Positions 8,205-15,617 of a stretch of DNA of 64,000 nt are shown here, in pieces. Origin of the DNA: Homoserinimonas aerilata (lineage in GTDB: Bacteria > Actinomycetota > Actinomycetes > Actinomycetales > Microbacteriaceae); contig NZ_VFOM01000005.1 of NCBI RefSeq assembly GCF_006716125.1, positions 15,464-79,463 of the forward strand. Direction: 5' to 3'. The notes below the pieces were generated by a model. That model was not told where the DNA came from and did no database searches. It saw nothing but the letters and a program-made list of their open reading frames with translations. The position numbers and the translations under genes were made by a program. Positions within the stretch are counted from its first letter, which is position 1. Each line of letters opens with the position of its first letter.

Positions 8205-8235
8205 TTGACCTTGACGCAACGTCAACCTCTACCGT
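8205..8235 (+). promoter_or_regulatory. MerR-type promoter with 19-bp spacer and dyad
   Basis: -35 TTGACC (8205-8210) and -10 TACCGT (8230-8235) are separated by 19 bp, the overlong spacer characteristic of MerR-activated promoters. The spacer contains the perfect dyad TTGACG-CAA-CGTCAA (8211-8225). It lies directly upstream of the TipAL-like gene, so autoactivation is expected. Confidence 0.75.
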
Positions 8236-8273
8236 TGATCAAGACGAAACGTTCGAGACGAAAGGAGGCAGGA

Positions 8274-9014
8274 ATGGACTGGTCCATCCAAGAGATCGCA
8301 CGACTCAGCGGCACCACAAGCCGCACGCTGCGCCACTACGACGACATCGGCCTGCTGCCGCCCAGCCGCATCGGCGCCAACGGGTACCGCCACTACGACC
8401 AACAGTCGCTCGCCAGGCTGCAACGCATCCTGCTGCTGCGTGAGCTTGGCCTCGGGCTGCCCGCCATCGCCGGAGTGCTCGACGGGCAGCAGGGAGACAC
8501 GGATGCGCTCACCACGCACCTGCGCTGGCTGCGGCAGGAGAAAGAACGGCTCGACCGGCAGATTGCCGCAGTCGAGACCACCATCATCAAAACGGAAGGA
8601 GGCGAGCAGCTCATGGCAGAGGAGATGTTCGACGGATTCGACCACACCCAGTACAAGGAGGAGGTCGAACAGAGGTGGGGCGCAGACGCGTACGCCGCCG
8701 GCGACCGCTGGTGGAGGAAGCTGACGGATGCCGACAAAGCAGAATTCGGGCGGCAGCAGAAGCAGATCCAGGCGGACTACGCTGCGGCGTCTGCGGCAGG
8801 GGAGCCGGTCGGCGGCGCGCTCGTGCAGGAGATCACGAAGCGGCAGCACGACTGGATCCGCGCCGGTTGGCAGGGGCGCGACGTCCCCGCAGAGGCCATG
8901 CGCGGGCTCGGGCAGATGTACGTCGACGACCCGCGCTTCGGCGCCAACTACGGCGGGGTCGAGGGCGCCACGTATGTGCGCGACGCGATGGCGGTCTACG
9001 CGGACCGCATGTAG
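8274..9014 (+). CDS. TipAL-like MerR family activator with TipAS drug-binding domain
   Basis: 246 residues: MerR DNA-binding domain (WSIQEIARLSGTTSRTLRHY from residue 3), dimerisation coiled coil (about 75-110) and a C-terminal TipAS domain (about 114-246). TipAS-type domains bind thiopeptides and other hydrophobic drugs and trigger MerR-style promoter activation. ATG 8274 follows the strong site AAAGGAGG. A second in-frame ATG at 8613 has its own AAGGAGG (8596-8602), 10 nt away, and would yield the 133-residue TipAS domain alone, as Streptomyces TipAL/TipAS does. No exporter or other obvious target lies next to it apart from its own promoter. Confidence 0.92.
   Translation: MDWSIQEIARLSGTTSRTLRHYDDIGLLPPSRIGANGYRHYDQQSLARLQRILLLRELGLGLPAIAGVLDGQQGDTDALTTHLRWLRQEKERLDRQIAAVETTIIKTEGGEQLMAEEMFDGFDHTQYKEEVEQRWGADAYAAGDRWWRKLTDADKAEFGRQQKQIQADYAAASAAGEPVGGALVQEITKRQHDWIRAGWQGRDVPAEAMRGLGQMYVDDPRFGANYGGVEGATYVRDAMAVYADRM
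8596..8615 (+). promoter_or_regulatory. Internal ribosome-binding site and start for a free TipAS domain
   Basis: AAGGAGG at 8596-8602 followed by an in-frame ATG at 8613. Translation from here gives MAEEMFDGF... to the common stop at 9014, that is, exactly the ligand-binding domain without the DNA-binding part. Confidence 0.55.
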
Positions 9015-9022
9015 CGCACTCG

Positions 9023-9098
9023 CCGGTCTCGAGACTGGCGCGGTAGACCGCACCACCTCGACCCGCGGGTAACTCGCCGGTCTCGAGACCGGCCGCCG
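9023..9098. repeat. GGTCGAGG/TCTCGAGACC hairpin repeat (R1)
   Basis: First hairpin 9023-9062 has outer arms GGTCTCGAGAC and CCTCGACC around a paired interior (GCGGT/ACCGC). It is followed at about 9072-9090 by the palindrome GCCGGTCTCGAGACCGGC. Lies between the convergent ends of the MerR gene and the small membrane protein gene. Confidence 0.75.
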
Positions 9099-9100
9099 CG

Positions 9101-9226
9101 CTACGGAAGCACGAAGTAGAGCGGCGCCCTGTTGCGCAGCCGTCCGTAGCCGTCACGGTGCACCGTCTCGATTGTCGCGAGCGCGGCCCACAGGGCGAGC
9201 GTGGCGAGTGACAGCAGCATGATCAT
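9101..9226 (-). CDS. 41-residue small membrane protein
   Basis: A short gene encoding one hydrophobic helix (residues 1-19, MIMLLSLATLALWAALATI) followed by a conserved-looking basic tail with HRDGYGRLRNRAP. Translation is supported by GGAGG just upstream and by a 4-nt ATGA overlap with the stop of the YczE-like gene before it, implying coupling. The ETVHRDGYGR pattern recalls short actinobacterial membrane peptides with a DGYGR box; no function is known to me. Confidence 0.65.
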   Translation of the reverse strand: MIMLLSLATLALWAALATIETVHRDGYGRLRNRAPLYFVLP

Positions 9227-9864
9227 GTGGTGACCTCCTCGACAGGGGTGGCGTTCGCGAACGGCGCGGGTGCGGCATCCGCCCCGCGCTTCTCGGGCAC
9301 GCGCAGCAGCGGCATGGTGACGCCGACCATGGGGCCGATGAGCAGGGCGAAGGCGAGCGTTCCGAAGCCGACGACGCCGCCGAGCAGCCAGCCGATGATC
9401 AGCACGCTGCCTTCGATGCCGGTGCGCACCGCCCAGATGGGCCATCCGAAGCGCGAGTGGATGCCCGTCATGAGCCCGTCGCGCGGGCCCGGCCCGAAGC
9501 GGGCGCCGATGTAGAGCCCGGTCGCGACGGCCAGCAGCGAGAGCCCGCCGGCGAACAGCAGTATCTGGCCCCACAGTTGTTCTGGCGTGCCGATGAACCA
9601 CAGGCCGAAGGATGCGGCGGGGCCGATGAGCAGGGCGTTCAGCACCGTTCCGATGCCCGGCTTCTGCCGGATGGGGATCCACAGCAGCAGCACGATGCCT
9701 GAGATGAGCACGGTGATGAGGCCGAAGTCGAGGCCGGTCTGCAGTGCGGTTCCCTGCGACAGGATGTCCCACGGGGATGCTCCCAGATTGGCGCGCACCA
9801 TCATGGCGATGGCGATTCCGTAGAAGAAGAGGCCAATGAGTAGTTGGGAGATCCGGCGGGTCAT
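9223..9864 (-). CDS. YczE/YitT-type integral membrane protein (paralog 1)
   Basis: 213 residues with about five or six hydrophobic segments. Family landmarks are MTRRISQLLIGLFFYGIAIA at the start, NLGASPWDILSQG, IPIRQKPGIGTVLNALLIGP, YIGARFGPGPRDGLMTG and GTLAFALLIGP. YczE proteins are unassigned membrane proteins often encoded beside MocR regulators, and here the divergent neighbour is a MocR regulator. It shares its layout and several blocks with the second YczE gene at 11.5 kb. Promoter and operator should lie in the 62-bp gap to mocR. Confidence 0.85.
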   Translation of the reverse strand: MTRRISQLLIGLFFYGIAIAMMVRANLGASPWDILSQGTALQTGLDFGLITVLISGIVLLLWIPIRQKPGIGTVLNALLIGPAASFGLWFIGTPEQLWGQILLFAGGLSLLAVATGLYIGARFGPGPRDGLMTGIHSRFGWPIWAVRTGIEGSVLIIGWLLGGVVGFGTLAFALLIGPMVGVTMPLLRVPEKRGADAAPAPFANATPVEEVTT

Positions 9865-9888
9865 AGTTCATATCCAATGTCTAAAGCG

Positions 9889-9926
9889 GCCTTCTATCAA
9901 GAGGCCAATCCGCGTATTGTGGCCTC
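9889..9926. promoter_or_regulatory. Candidate MocR binding sites in the yczE/mocR gap
   Basis: Three GGCC-centred half-sites, GGCCTT (about 9889), GAGGCC (9901-9906) and GGCCTC (9921-9926), lie in the short divergent gap. MocR regulators usually bind spaced direct or inverted half-sites in front of their own gene. The -10 box TATTGT (9915-9920) sits among them. Confidence 0.4.
9915..9920 (+). promoter_or_regulatory. -10 box TATTGT, leaderless promoter of mocR
   Basis: TATTGT ends 6 nt before ATG 9927 and there is no Shine-Dalgarno, so the mRNA probably begins at the ATG. Confidence 0.55.
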
Positions 9927-11342
9927 ATGTCCACTCTTTCGGCCCGCGCACTGGCCCTGCTTCTCAGCGACTGGCGAGAGCAGGCGACGGCCGCATATCA
10001 GGCGCTCGCCGATCGCATCCGACTTCTCGTGCTCGACGGCCGACTGCCGGTCGGCGCCCGGCTTCCCGCCGAAAGGGAGCTCGCTGCTCGACTCGGCATC
10101 AGCCGCACAACCGTCACCGCCGCCTACGCCGAACTTCGCGACGCCGGCTACCTGAGCAGCGTGCGCGGTTCGGGCAGTGTGACGCGGCTGCCCGGCCCGG
10201 GCCCGATATCGATCGACCCGAACGTCGACGGCTATCTCGACTTCACCAAGGCGGCCATGCCGGCCGTGCCCGGGATCGTGGATGCCGCGGCGAGAGCCAT
10301 CGAGGAGCTGCCCGGCTACCTGGGCGACACAGGCTTCGACCCGCTCGGAATCCCGGTGCTGCGCGAGGCGATCGCGCGCCGCTACACGGCCCGCGGCCTG
10401 CCCACCGAGCCGAACCAGATCATGGTGACCATCGGCGCGCAGCACGCCATCGCACTGCTCGCCCGCACTCTCATCGGGCGCGGCGACAGCGCCATCGTCG
10501 AAGCCCCCACCTACCCGCACGCGTATGAGGCGCTGCGGGTGGCCGGCGCGCGGCTCGTGCCGGTGAGCGTCACCACCGAGCACGGCTGGGATGAGGCGGC
10601 ACTGGAGCAGGCGATCCAGCGGTCGAGCCCCGCGCTCGCCTACCTGATGCCCGACTTTCACAACCCGACCGGACGCAGCATGTCGCCCGAGATGCGCGAA
10701 CGGGTGGCCCAGCTGGCCGCGCGGCACGGCACCCGCATCATCGCGGACGAGACCATGGCCGAGCTGGCGATCGACGAGGCGCCATCCGCACTGCCCTTCG
10801 CGGTCACGGGGGATGCGATCACGATCGGCTCCGTCGGCAAGACCGTGTGGGGTGGCATCCGTGTCGGTTGGATTCGGGCGGAACCCGCCCTCATCCAGAA
10901 GCTCGCCCGCAACCGACTCTCGGGCGACCTCGGCACCCCCATAATCGAGCAGCTGATCGTGACGCAGCTGCTGGCCGACTACGACAGCATCCTGGAGTTG
11001 CGCCGCCTGCAGCTGCGTGATGGGCGCGACCACCTGGTGTCGGCGCTGCGGGAGGCGCTGCCCGAGTGGAGTGTTCCGCGGGCCGCCGGCGGGCTCACCA
11101 CCTGGGTGAACCTGGGCGCGCCCGTCAGCTCACAGCTGACCCTCGCCGCCCGAAACGAGGGGCTGCTCATAACTGCGGGCCCCAGGTTCGGCATCGATGG
11201 CGCGTTCGAACGCTTCATGCGCGTGCCGCACAGCTACCCGCGCGACGAGACCGACCGGGCCGTGGCGATGCTCGCCCGCGCGTGGGGCTCACTCGCCCGA
11301 GCGCCGCAGGAGCAGGCCGACTATTTCGCGGTCGTCGTGTAG
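9927..11342 (+). CDS. MocR/GntR family regulator with aminotransferase-like domain
   Basis: 471 residues: N-terminal GntR winged helix (LPAERELAARLGISRTTVTA, about residues 48-67) joined to a fold-type I aminotransferase domain. The PLP-binding lysine is K305 in SVGKTVWGG, and the NPTG segment (PDFHNPTGR) is present, so the cofactor site looks intact. MocR proteins sense PLP or PLP adducts of amines and regulate neighbouring genes. This one is flanked by two YczE-type membrane protein genes, the first divergent and the second convergent. The YczR-YczE pairing has been noticed in other bacteria; a double flank is less usual. Confidence 0.92.
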   Translation: MSTLSARALALLLSDWREQATAAYQALADRIRLLVLDGRLPVGARLPAERELAARLGISRTTVTAAYAELRDAGYLSSVRGSGSVTRLPGPGPISIDPNVDGYLDFTKAAMPAVPGIVDAAARAIEELPGYLGDTGFDPLGIPVLREAIARRYTARGLPTEPNQIMVTIGAQHAIALLARTLIGRGDSAIVEAPTYPHAYEALRVAGARLVPVSVTTEHGWDEAALEQAIQRSSPALAYLMPDFHNPTGRSMSPEMRERVAQLAARHGTRIIADETMAELAIDEAPSALPFAVTGDAITIGSVGKTVWGGIRVGWIRAEPALIQKLARNRLSGDLGTPIIEQLIVTQLLADYDSILELRRLQLRDGRDHLVSALREALPEWSVPRAAGGLTTWVNLGAPVSSQLTLAARNEGLLITAGPRFGIDGAFERFMRVPHSYPRDETDRAVAMLARAWGSLARAPQEQADYFAVVV

Positions 11343-11470
11343 CGGACCCGCTGGTCGCATCCGCCCTGCCTCGCCCTCGCATCCGCCCTGCCTCCACCCG
11401 GTTCCTTCGCCGAGACTGCACGAATCGCACGCTTTTGGGCTCCGAACGTCGACTATGCGTACTTTCGGGG

Positions 11471-11512
11471 TTTCGGTTTCGAGACGACCTCGTGCCTCGG
11501 TCCCTCAACCCG
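11471..11512. repeat. GGTTTCGAGAC/CCTCAACC hairpin repeat (R2)
   Basis: GGTTTCGAGAC and CCTCAACC arms enclose a short paired interior. Located between the convergent mocR and second yczE-like genes, where it may also terminate transcription. Confidence 0.65.
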
Positions 11513-11517
11513 CAGAG

Positions 11518-12105
11518 TCACTCCGAGCGGGCAGGCGGCACGTGCAGCAGCGGCATGAAGAAGTGCACGAGTGGGCCGATGAGCAGGGCGAAGGCGAGCG
11601 TTCCGATTCCGACGTTGCCGCCGAGCATCCAGCCGATGGCGACGACGACGATCTCGATGCTGGTGCGAACCAGCCAGATGGGTTTGCCGGTCACGCGGTG
11701 CAGGCCCGTCATGAGGCCGTCGCGTGGTCCGGGCCCGAAGCGGGCGCCGATGTAGAGGCCGGTGGCGAAGCCGTTGAGCACGAGGCCGGCCGCGAACAGC
11801 AGGATGCGCTGCCACAGCTCCTCCGGCACGGTCGTCATGCCGAGGAACAGTTGGATGAATGCGCCCACCAGCAGCGCGTTGCCCACCGTGCCGATGCCCG
11901 GTTTCTGCCGCAGTGGGATCCACGCGAGCAGCAGCACGACGCTGATGATGATGGTCAGCATCCCGAACGGCAGGCCGGTGACGTTGACAAACCCCTGCGT
12001 GAAGACATCCCAGGGCGGGATGCCGACGACGCCGCGCAGCATCATGGTGATGCTCAGGCCGAAGAGGGCGAGCCCGAGGAGCAGCTGCGTGATGCGCCTG
12101 GTCAT
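11518..12105 (-). CDS. YczE/YitT-type integral membrane protein (paralog 2)
   Basis: 195 residues from ATG 12105, chosen because MTRRITQLLLGL aligns with the start of paralog 1 (MTRRISQLLIGL); a GTG at 12123 would add six residues. Shared blocks are WIPLRQKPGIGTVGNALLVG, LYIGARFGPGPRDGLMTG and GTLAFALLIGPLVHFFMPLL. It has no partner peptide like the 41-residue protein after paralog 1. Convergent with mocR, it could be a second member of the same regulon or a duplicate with a different trigger. Confidence 0.85.
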   Translation of the reverse strand: MTRRITQLLLGLALFGLSITMMLRGVVGIPPWDVFTQGFVNVTGLPFGMLTIIISVVLLLAWIPLRQKPGIGTVGNALLVGAFIQLFLGMTTVPEELWQRILLFAAGLVLNGFATGLYIGARFGPGPRDGLMTGLHRVTGKPIWLVRTSIEIVVVAIGWMLGGNVGIGTLAFALLIGPLVHFFMPLLHVPPARSE

Positions 12106-12250
12106 GGTGAGAGCGGGTGACACGGTCGACAGTCAACACCACTTCACCGGGTCGTCTGGCATTCGGCTGTTCGTTACCTGATGGCTGCGATACTGATTCT
12201 CGGCATTCGCCACCGCTTTTCGTCGCATCAGCAGCCAGCCCGGGAGAATC

Positions 12251-15200
12251 GTGCACCTGCTTTCTGTCTTCAGCCTGCGCAACCGGGCCCTCATCGCACT
12301 GGTCACGATCGTGGTGGCGGTCTTCGGCTCGCTCGCGCTGACGAGCCTCAAGCAGGAGCTGATCCCTTCTGTCTCGTTCCCGCAGCTGGTCGTCGTGACC
12401 GCGTACCCGGGGGCGGCCCCCGAGGTGGTCAACGAGGATGTGAGCACGCCGATCGAGACGGCCATCCAGGGCGTTCCGGGCCTTGAGGGTACGACGGCGA
12501 CCTCGCGCAGCAATGTGTCGACGATCAGTGCGTCGTTCGTGTACGGCACCGATCTGGCGACGGCCGAGCAGAAGGTCGGCCAGGCGATCAACCGCATCAA
12601 GTCGACGCTGCCGGCGGATGTCGACCCGCAGGTGATCACGGGCAGCATCGATGATCTGCCGGTGATCCAGATTGCGGTGACGAGCGACCTCGACCCGCGT
12701 GATCTGACGGCCCTGCTCGAGCAGTCGACGTTGACGGACATCCAGGGTCTTGAGGGTGTTCGCGAGGCGAGCCTTCTGGGCACCACGGGTCAGCGTCTGG
12801 TGATCACGCCCGATCGCGCGAAGCTGGCGGCGGCGGGCACATCGCAGTCGGCGATCACGGATGCCCTGGATGCGAACGGTCTGCTGCTTCCGGCGGGCGA
12901 GCTGACGGAGGACGGTTCGACGCTGTCCGTGCAGGCGGGCTCCCGGCTGGAGTCGGCGGATGCGATCGGCGCGCTGCCGCTCGCGGGCGTGCTGTCGGAG
13001 GCCGGCGATGCGGTGACGATCGCCGACGTCGCGAAGGTCGCGCTCGAGGACAACCCTGTGACGGGCATCTCCCGTGTCGACGGCGAGCCGGCGCTCACCA
13101 TCGCGGTGACGAAGACCCCGGCGGGCAACACGGTCGCCGTCTCCCAGCTGGTGCAGGATGCGATCCCCGGCATCGAGGACTCGCTCGGCGACGGCACGAA
13201 GCTGACGGTCGTCTTCGACCAGGCCCCCTTCATCCAGCAGTCCATCGAGTCGCTCGCGACGGAGGGCATCCTGGGTCTCGTCTTCGCGGTGATCGTGATC
13301 CTGGTGTTCCTGCTGTCGATCCGTTCGACACTGGTGACGGCGATCTCGATCCCCGCATCCGTGCTCATCACCTTCATCGGCATGCAGGCGGCCGGCTACA
13401 GCCTCAACATCATCACTCTGGGCGCGCTGACGATCGCGATCGGCCGGGTCGTGGACGACTCGATCGTCGTCATCGAGAACATCAAACGGCACATCGGCCT
13501 CGGTGAGGACAAGCTGGCGGCCATCCAGACGGCGGTCAAGGAGGTCGCCGCGGCGATCACCGCGTCGACGGTGACGACGGTCGCCGTGTTCCTGCCGCTG
13601 GCACTCGTCGGCGACATCACGGGCGAGCTGTTCCGGCCGTTCGCGCTGACGGTGACGATCGCGCTCGCCGCGTCGCTGTTCGTGTCGCTGACGATCGTGC
13701 CCGTGCTGGCGTTCTGGTTCCTGGGCCGCAAGCCGGAGAAGGCGCACGCTGAAGAGGCGATTGCCGAAGCGGATGCCGATGCGAACTCCGTCGACGGAGC
13801 ATCCGAGACGGCCGTCCCCTCGCGCCGTGCCCTGCGCAGCGGCACCGCCGACGCAGACCTGCACGAGCTCGACACGCCCACCCGCCTGCAGAAGCCGTAC
13901 CTGCCGATCCTGAACTTCACGCTCAAGCGGCCCGCCGTGACCATCCTCGCGGCGCTGCTCGTGCTGGGTGGCACCGTCGCGATGGTGCCGAGCATGAAGA
14001 CGAACTTCATCGGCGACAGCGGCCAGAACACGCTCACGGTGAGCCAGAAGCTGCCGTTGGGCGCGAGCCTCGAGGCGCAGGATGCTGCGGCCACGACCGT
14101 CGAGGACGCCCTGCGCGGCATCGACGGCATCACGACCGTGCAGACCTCCATCGGCTCCGGCGGCAGCTCGCTGATGGCCGCATTCGGCGGTGGCGGCGGA
14201 ATCAGCTTCTCGCTCGTCACCGACCCGGATGCCGACCAGGAGGCACTGCAGGCGACCGTGCGCGACAAGATCGCCGGCCTCGATGACGTCGGCGAGGTCT
14301 CGCTCGCCGCGGCAGGCTCAGGCTTCGCCTCCACCGACATCTCCGTCGACATCACCGCGACCAACCAGTCGGACCTCGCCGATGCGGCGGATGCCGTGCT
14401 CGCCGCCGTCGCCGACCTCGACGTCACCGCCGAGGCATCCAGCAACCTGGCCGTCTCGCAGCCGTACATCGGCATCGTCGTCGACCGCAACAAGGCGGCC
14501 AAGCTGGGCCTGAGCGAGCTGGCCGTCGGCGGCATGGTGTCGCAGAGCATGCTGCCGCGCGCCGTCGGAACCGTCGTCATCGACGAGAAGACGATGTCGA
14601 TCTACGTCGACAGCGGAACCGCGCCTGCGACCGAAGATGAGTTACGGGACTTCGCCATCCCGACCGCCACCGGCCTCGTGCCGCTGTCGGAACTCGCCAC
14701 CGTGGAGAAGGTCGACGGCCCGGCCAGCATCACCACCATCAAGGGTGTGCGGGCGGCGACCGTCAGCGTCACCCCGAACGGTGACGACGTGGGCACCGCA
14801 TCGACCGAGATCCAGACCGCAGTCGACAGCGTGGACCTGCCCGCCGGCGCGAAGGCCGAACTGGGCGGCGTCACCGCGCAGCAGGGCGACGCGTTCACGC
14901 AGCTGGGGCTCGCACTGCTGGTGGCCATCCTCATCGTCTACGTGGTGATGGTCGCCACATTCAAGAGCCTGCGCCAACCGCTGCTGCTGCTCGTGTCTGT
15001 TCCGTTCGCGGCGACGGGCGCGATCGCGCTGCAGGTGCTCTCCGGGGTGCCGCTCGGCGTGCCGTCGCTCATCGGCGTGCTCATGCTCATCGGCATCGTG
15101 GTGACGAACGCGATCGTGCTCATCGACCTCGTCAACCAGTACCGAGAGCGCGGGATGCGCGTGGTCGACGCGATCGTGCACGGCGCGTCACGACGACTGC

Positions 15201-15418
15201 GGCCGATCCTGATGACGGCCCTCGCCACGATCTTCGCGCTGCTGCCGATGGCGGTCGGCCTGACCGGCCACGGCGGCTTCATCTCGCAGCCGCTCGCGAT
15301 CGTCGTCATCGGCGGCCTCGTGTCGTCGACGCTGCTGACGCTCGTCGTGCTGCCGTCGCTGTACTACCTGGTGGAGGGCGCGAAGGAGCGCCGGGAGGAC
15401 CGCCGCGCGGCGCAGTAA
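12251..15418 (+). CDS. RND (AcrB/HAE-like) exporter
   Basis: 1055 residues with the two-fold RND layout: TM1 at about residues 10-30, a large extracytoplasmic loop, a TM bundle (about 335-490), a cytoplasmic acidic insert (about 495-560), TM7, a second loop and a final TM bundle. The proton-relay aspartates of TM4 are present in GRVVDDSIVVIENI. The GTG start has GGGAG 4 nt upstream. There is no membrane-fusion or outer-membrane partner gene, as expected for an actinobacterium. The substrate could be a drug or lipid. It stands alone, divergent from yczE paralog 2. Confidence 0.9.
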   Translation: MHLLSVFSLRNRALIALVTIVVAVFGSLALTSLKQELIPSVSFPQLVVVTAYPGAAPEVVNEDVSTPIETAIQGVPGLEGTTATSRSNVSTISASFVYGTDLATAEQKVGQAINRIKSTLPADVDPQVITGSIDDLPVIQIAVTSDLDPRDLTALLEQSTLTDIQGLEGVREASLLGTTGQRLVITPDRAKLAAAGTSQSAITDALDANGLLLPAGELTEDGSTLSVQAGSRLESADAIGALPLAGVLSEAGDAVTIADVAKVALEDNPVTGISRVDGEPALTIAVTKTPAGNTVAVSQLVQDAIPGIEDSLGDGTKLTVVFDQAPFIQQSIESLATEGILGLVFAVIVILVFLLSIRSTLVTAISIPASVLITFIGMQAAGYSLNIITLGALTIAIGRVVDDSIVVIENIKRHIGLGEDKLAAIQTAVKEVAAAITASTVTTVAVFLPLALVGDITGELFRPFALTVTIALAASLFVSLTIVPVLAFWFLGRKPEKAHAEEAIAEADADANSVDGASETAVPSRRALRSGTADADLHELDTPTRLQKPYLPILNFTLKRPAVTILAALLVLGGTVAMVPSMKTNFIGDSGQNTLTVSQKLPLGASLEAQDAAATTVEDALRGIDGITTVQTSIGSGGSSLMAAFGGGGGISFSLVTDPDADQEALQATVRDKIAGLDDVGEVSLAAAGSGFASTDISVDITATNQSDLADAADAVLAAVADLDVTAEASSNLAVSQPYIGIVVDRNKAAKLGLSELAVGGMVSQSMLPRAVGTVVIDEKTMSIYVDSGTAPATEDELRDFAIPTATGLVPLSELATVEKVDGPASITTIKGVRAATVSVTPNGDDVGTASTEIQTAVDSVDLPAGAKAELGGVTAQQGDAFTQLGLALLVAILIVYVVMVATFKSLRQPLLLLVSVPFAATGAIALQVLSGVPLGVPSLIGVLMLIGIVVTNAIVLIDLVNQYRERGMRVVDAIVHGASRRLRPILMTALATIFALLPMAVGLTGHGGFISQPLAIVVIGGLVSSTLLTLVVLPSLYYLVEGAKERREDRRAAQ

Positions 15419-15419
15419 C

Positions 15420-15613
15420 AACCCGCTGGTCGAGGTGCAGTAACAACCCGCTGGTCGAGGTGCAACGTGCGCAGCGGCACCACCCGCTGGTCGAGGTGTC
15501 GCCCTCTGGGGCGACAGTCTCGAGACCGGCGCTGCGAGTAACTCGGTGTGCCGGTTTCGAGACGATCGCGTAGACCGCGATCCCTCAACCGGCGGGGTTA
15601 CTCGACCAGCGGG
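15420..15613. repeat. Composite GGTCGAGG hairpin repeat (R3)
   Basis: Three direct copies of CCCGCTGGTCGAGGTG (starting near 15422, 15448 and 15483). The third opens a full hairpin (to about 15530) with interior TCGCCC/GGGCGA and closing arm TCTCGAGACC; a second hairpin at 15551-15592 has interior GATCGCG/CGCGATC and arms GGTTTCGAGAC/CCTCAACC; a final CTCGACCAGCGG ends at 15613. Fills the gap between convergent RND and quiC genes. Confidence 0.8.
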
Positions 15614-15617
15614 GGCG

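Noticed and set aside
11453..13864. Very long open frame on the minus strand opposite the RND gene
   Set aside because: Its product is Arg/His/Asp-rich with no family motif and mirrors the codon bias of the RND gene; a reading-frame shadow.
15420..15613. Three direct copies of a 16-bp unit as a possible CRISPR remnant or att site
   Set aside because: Each unit is the arm of the dispersed GGTCGAGG hairpin family also found at six other gene ends; no integrase nearby.
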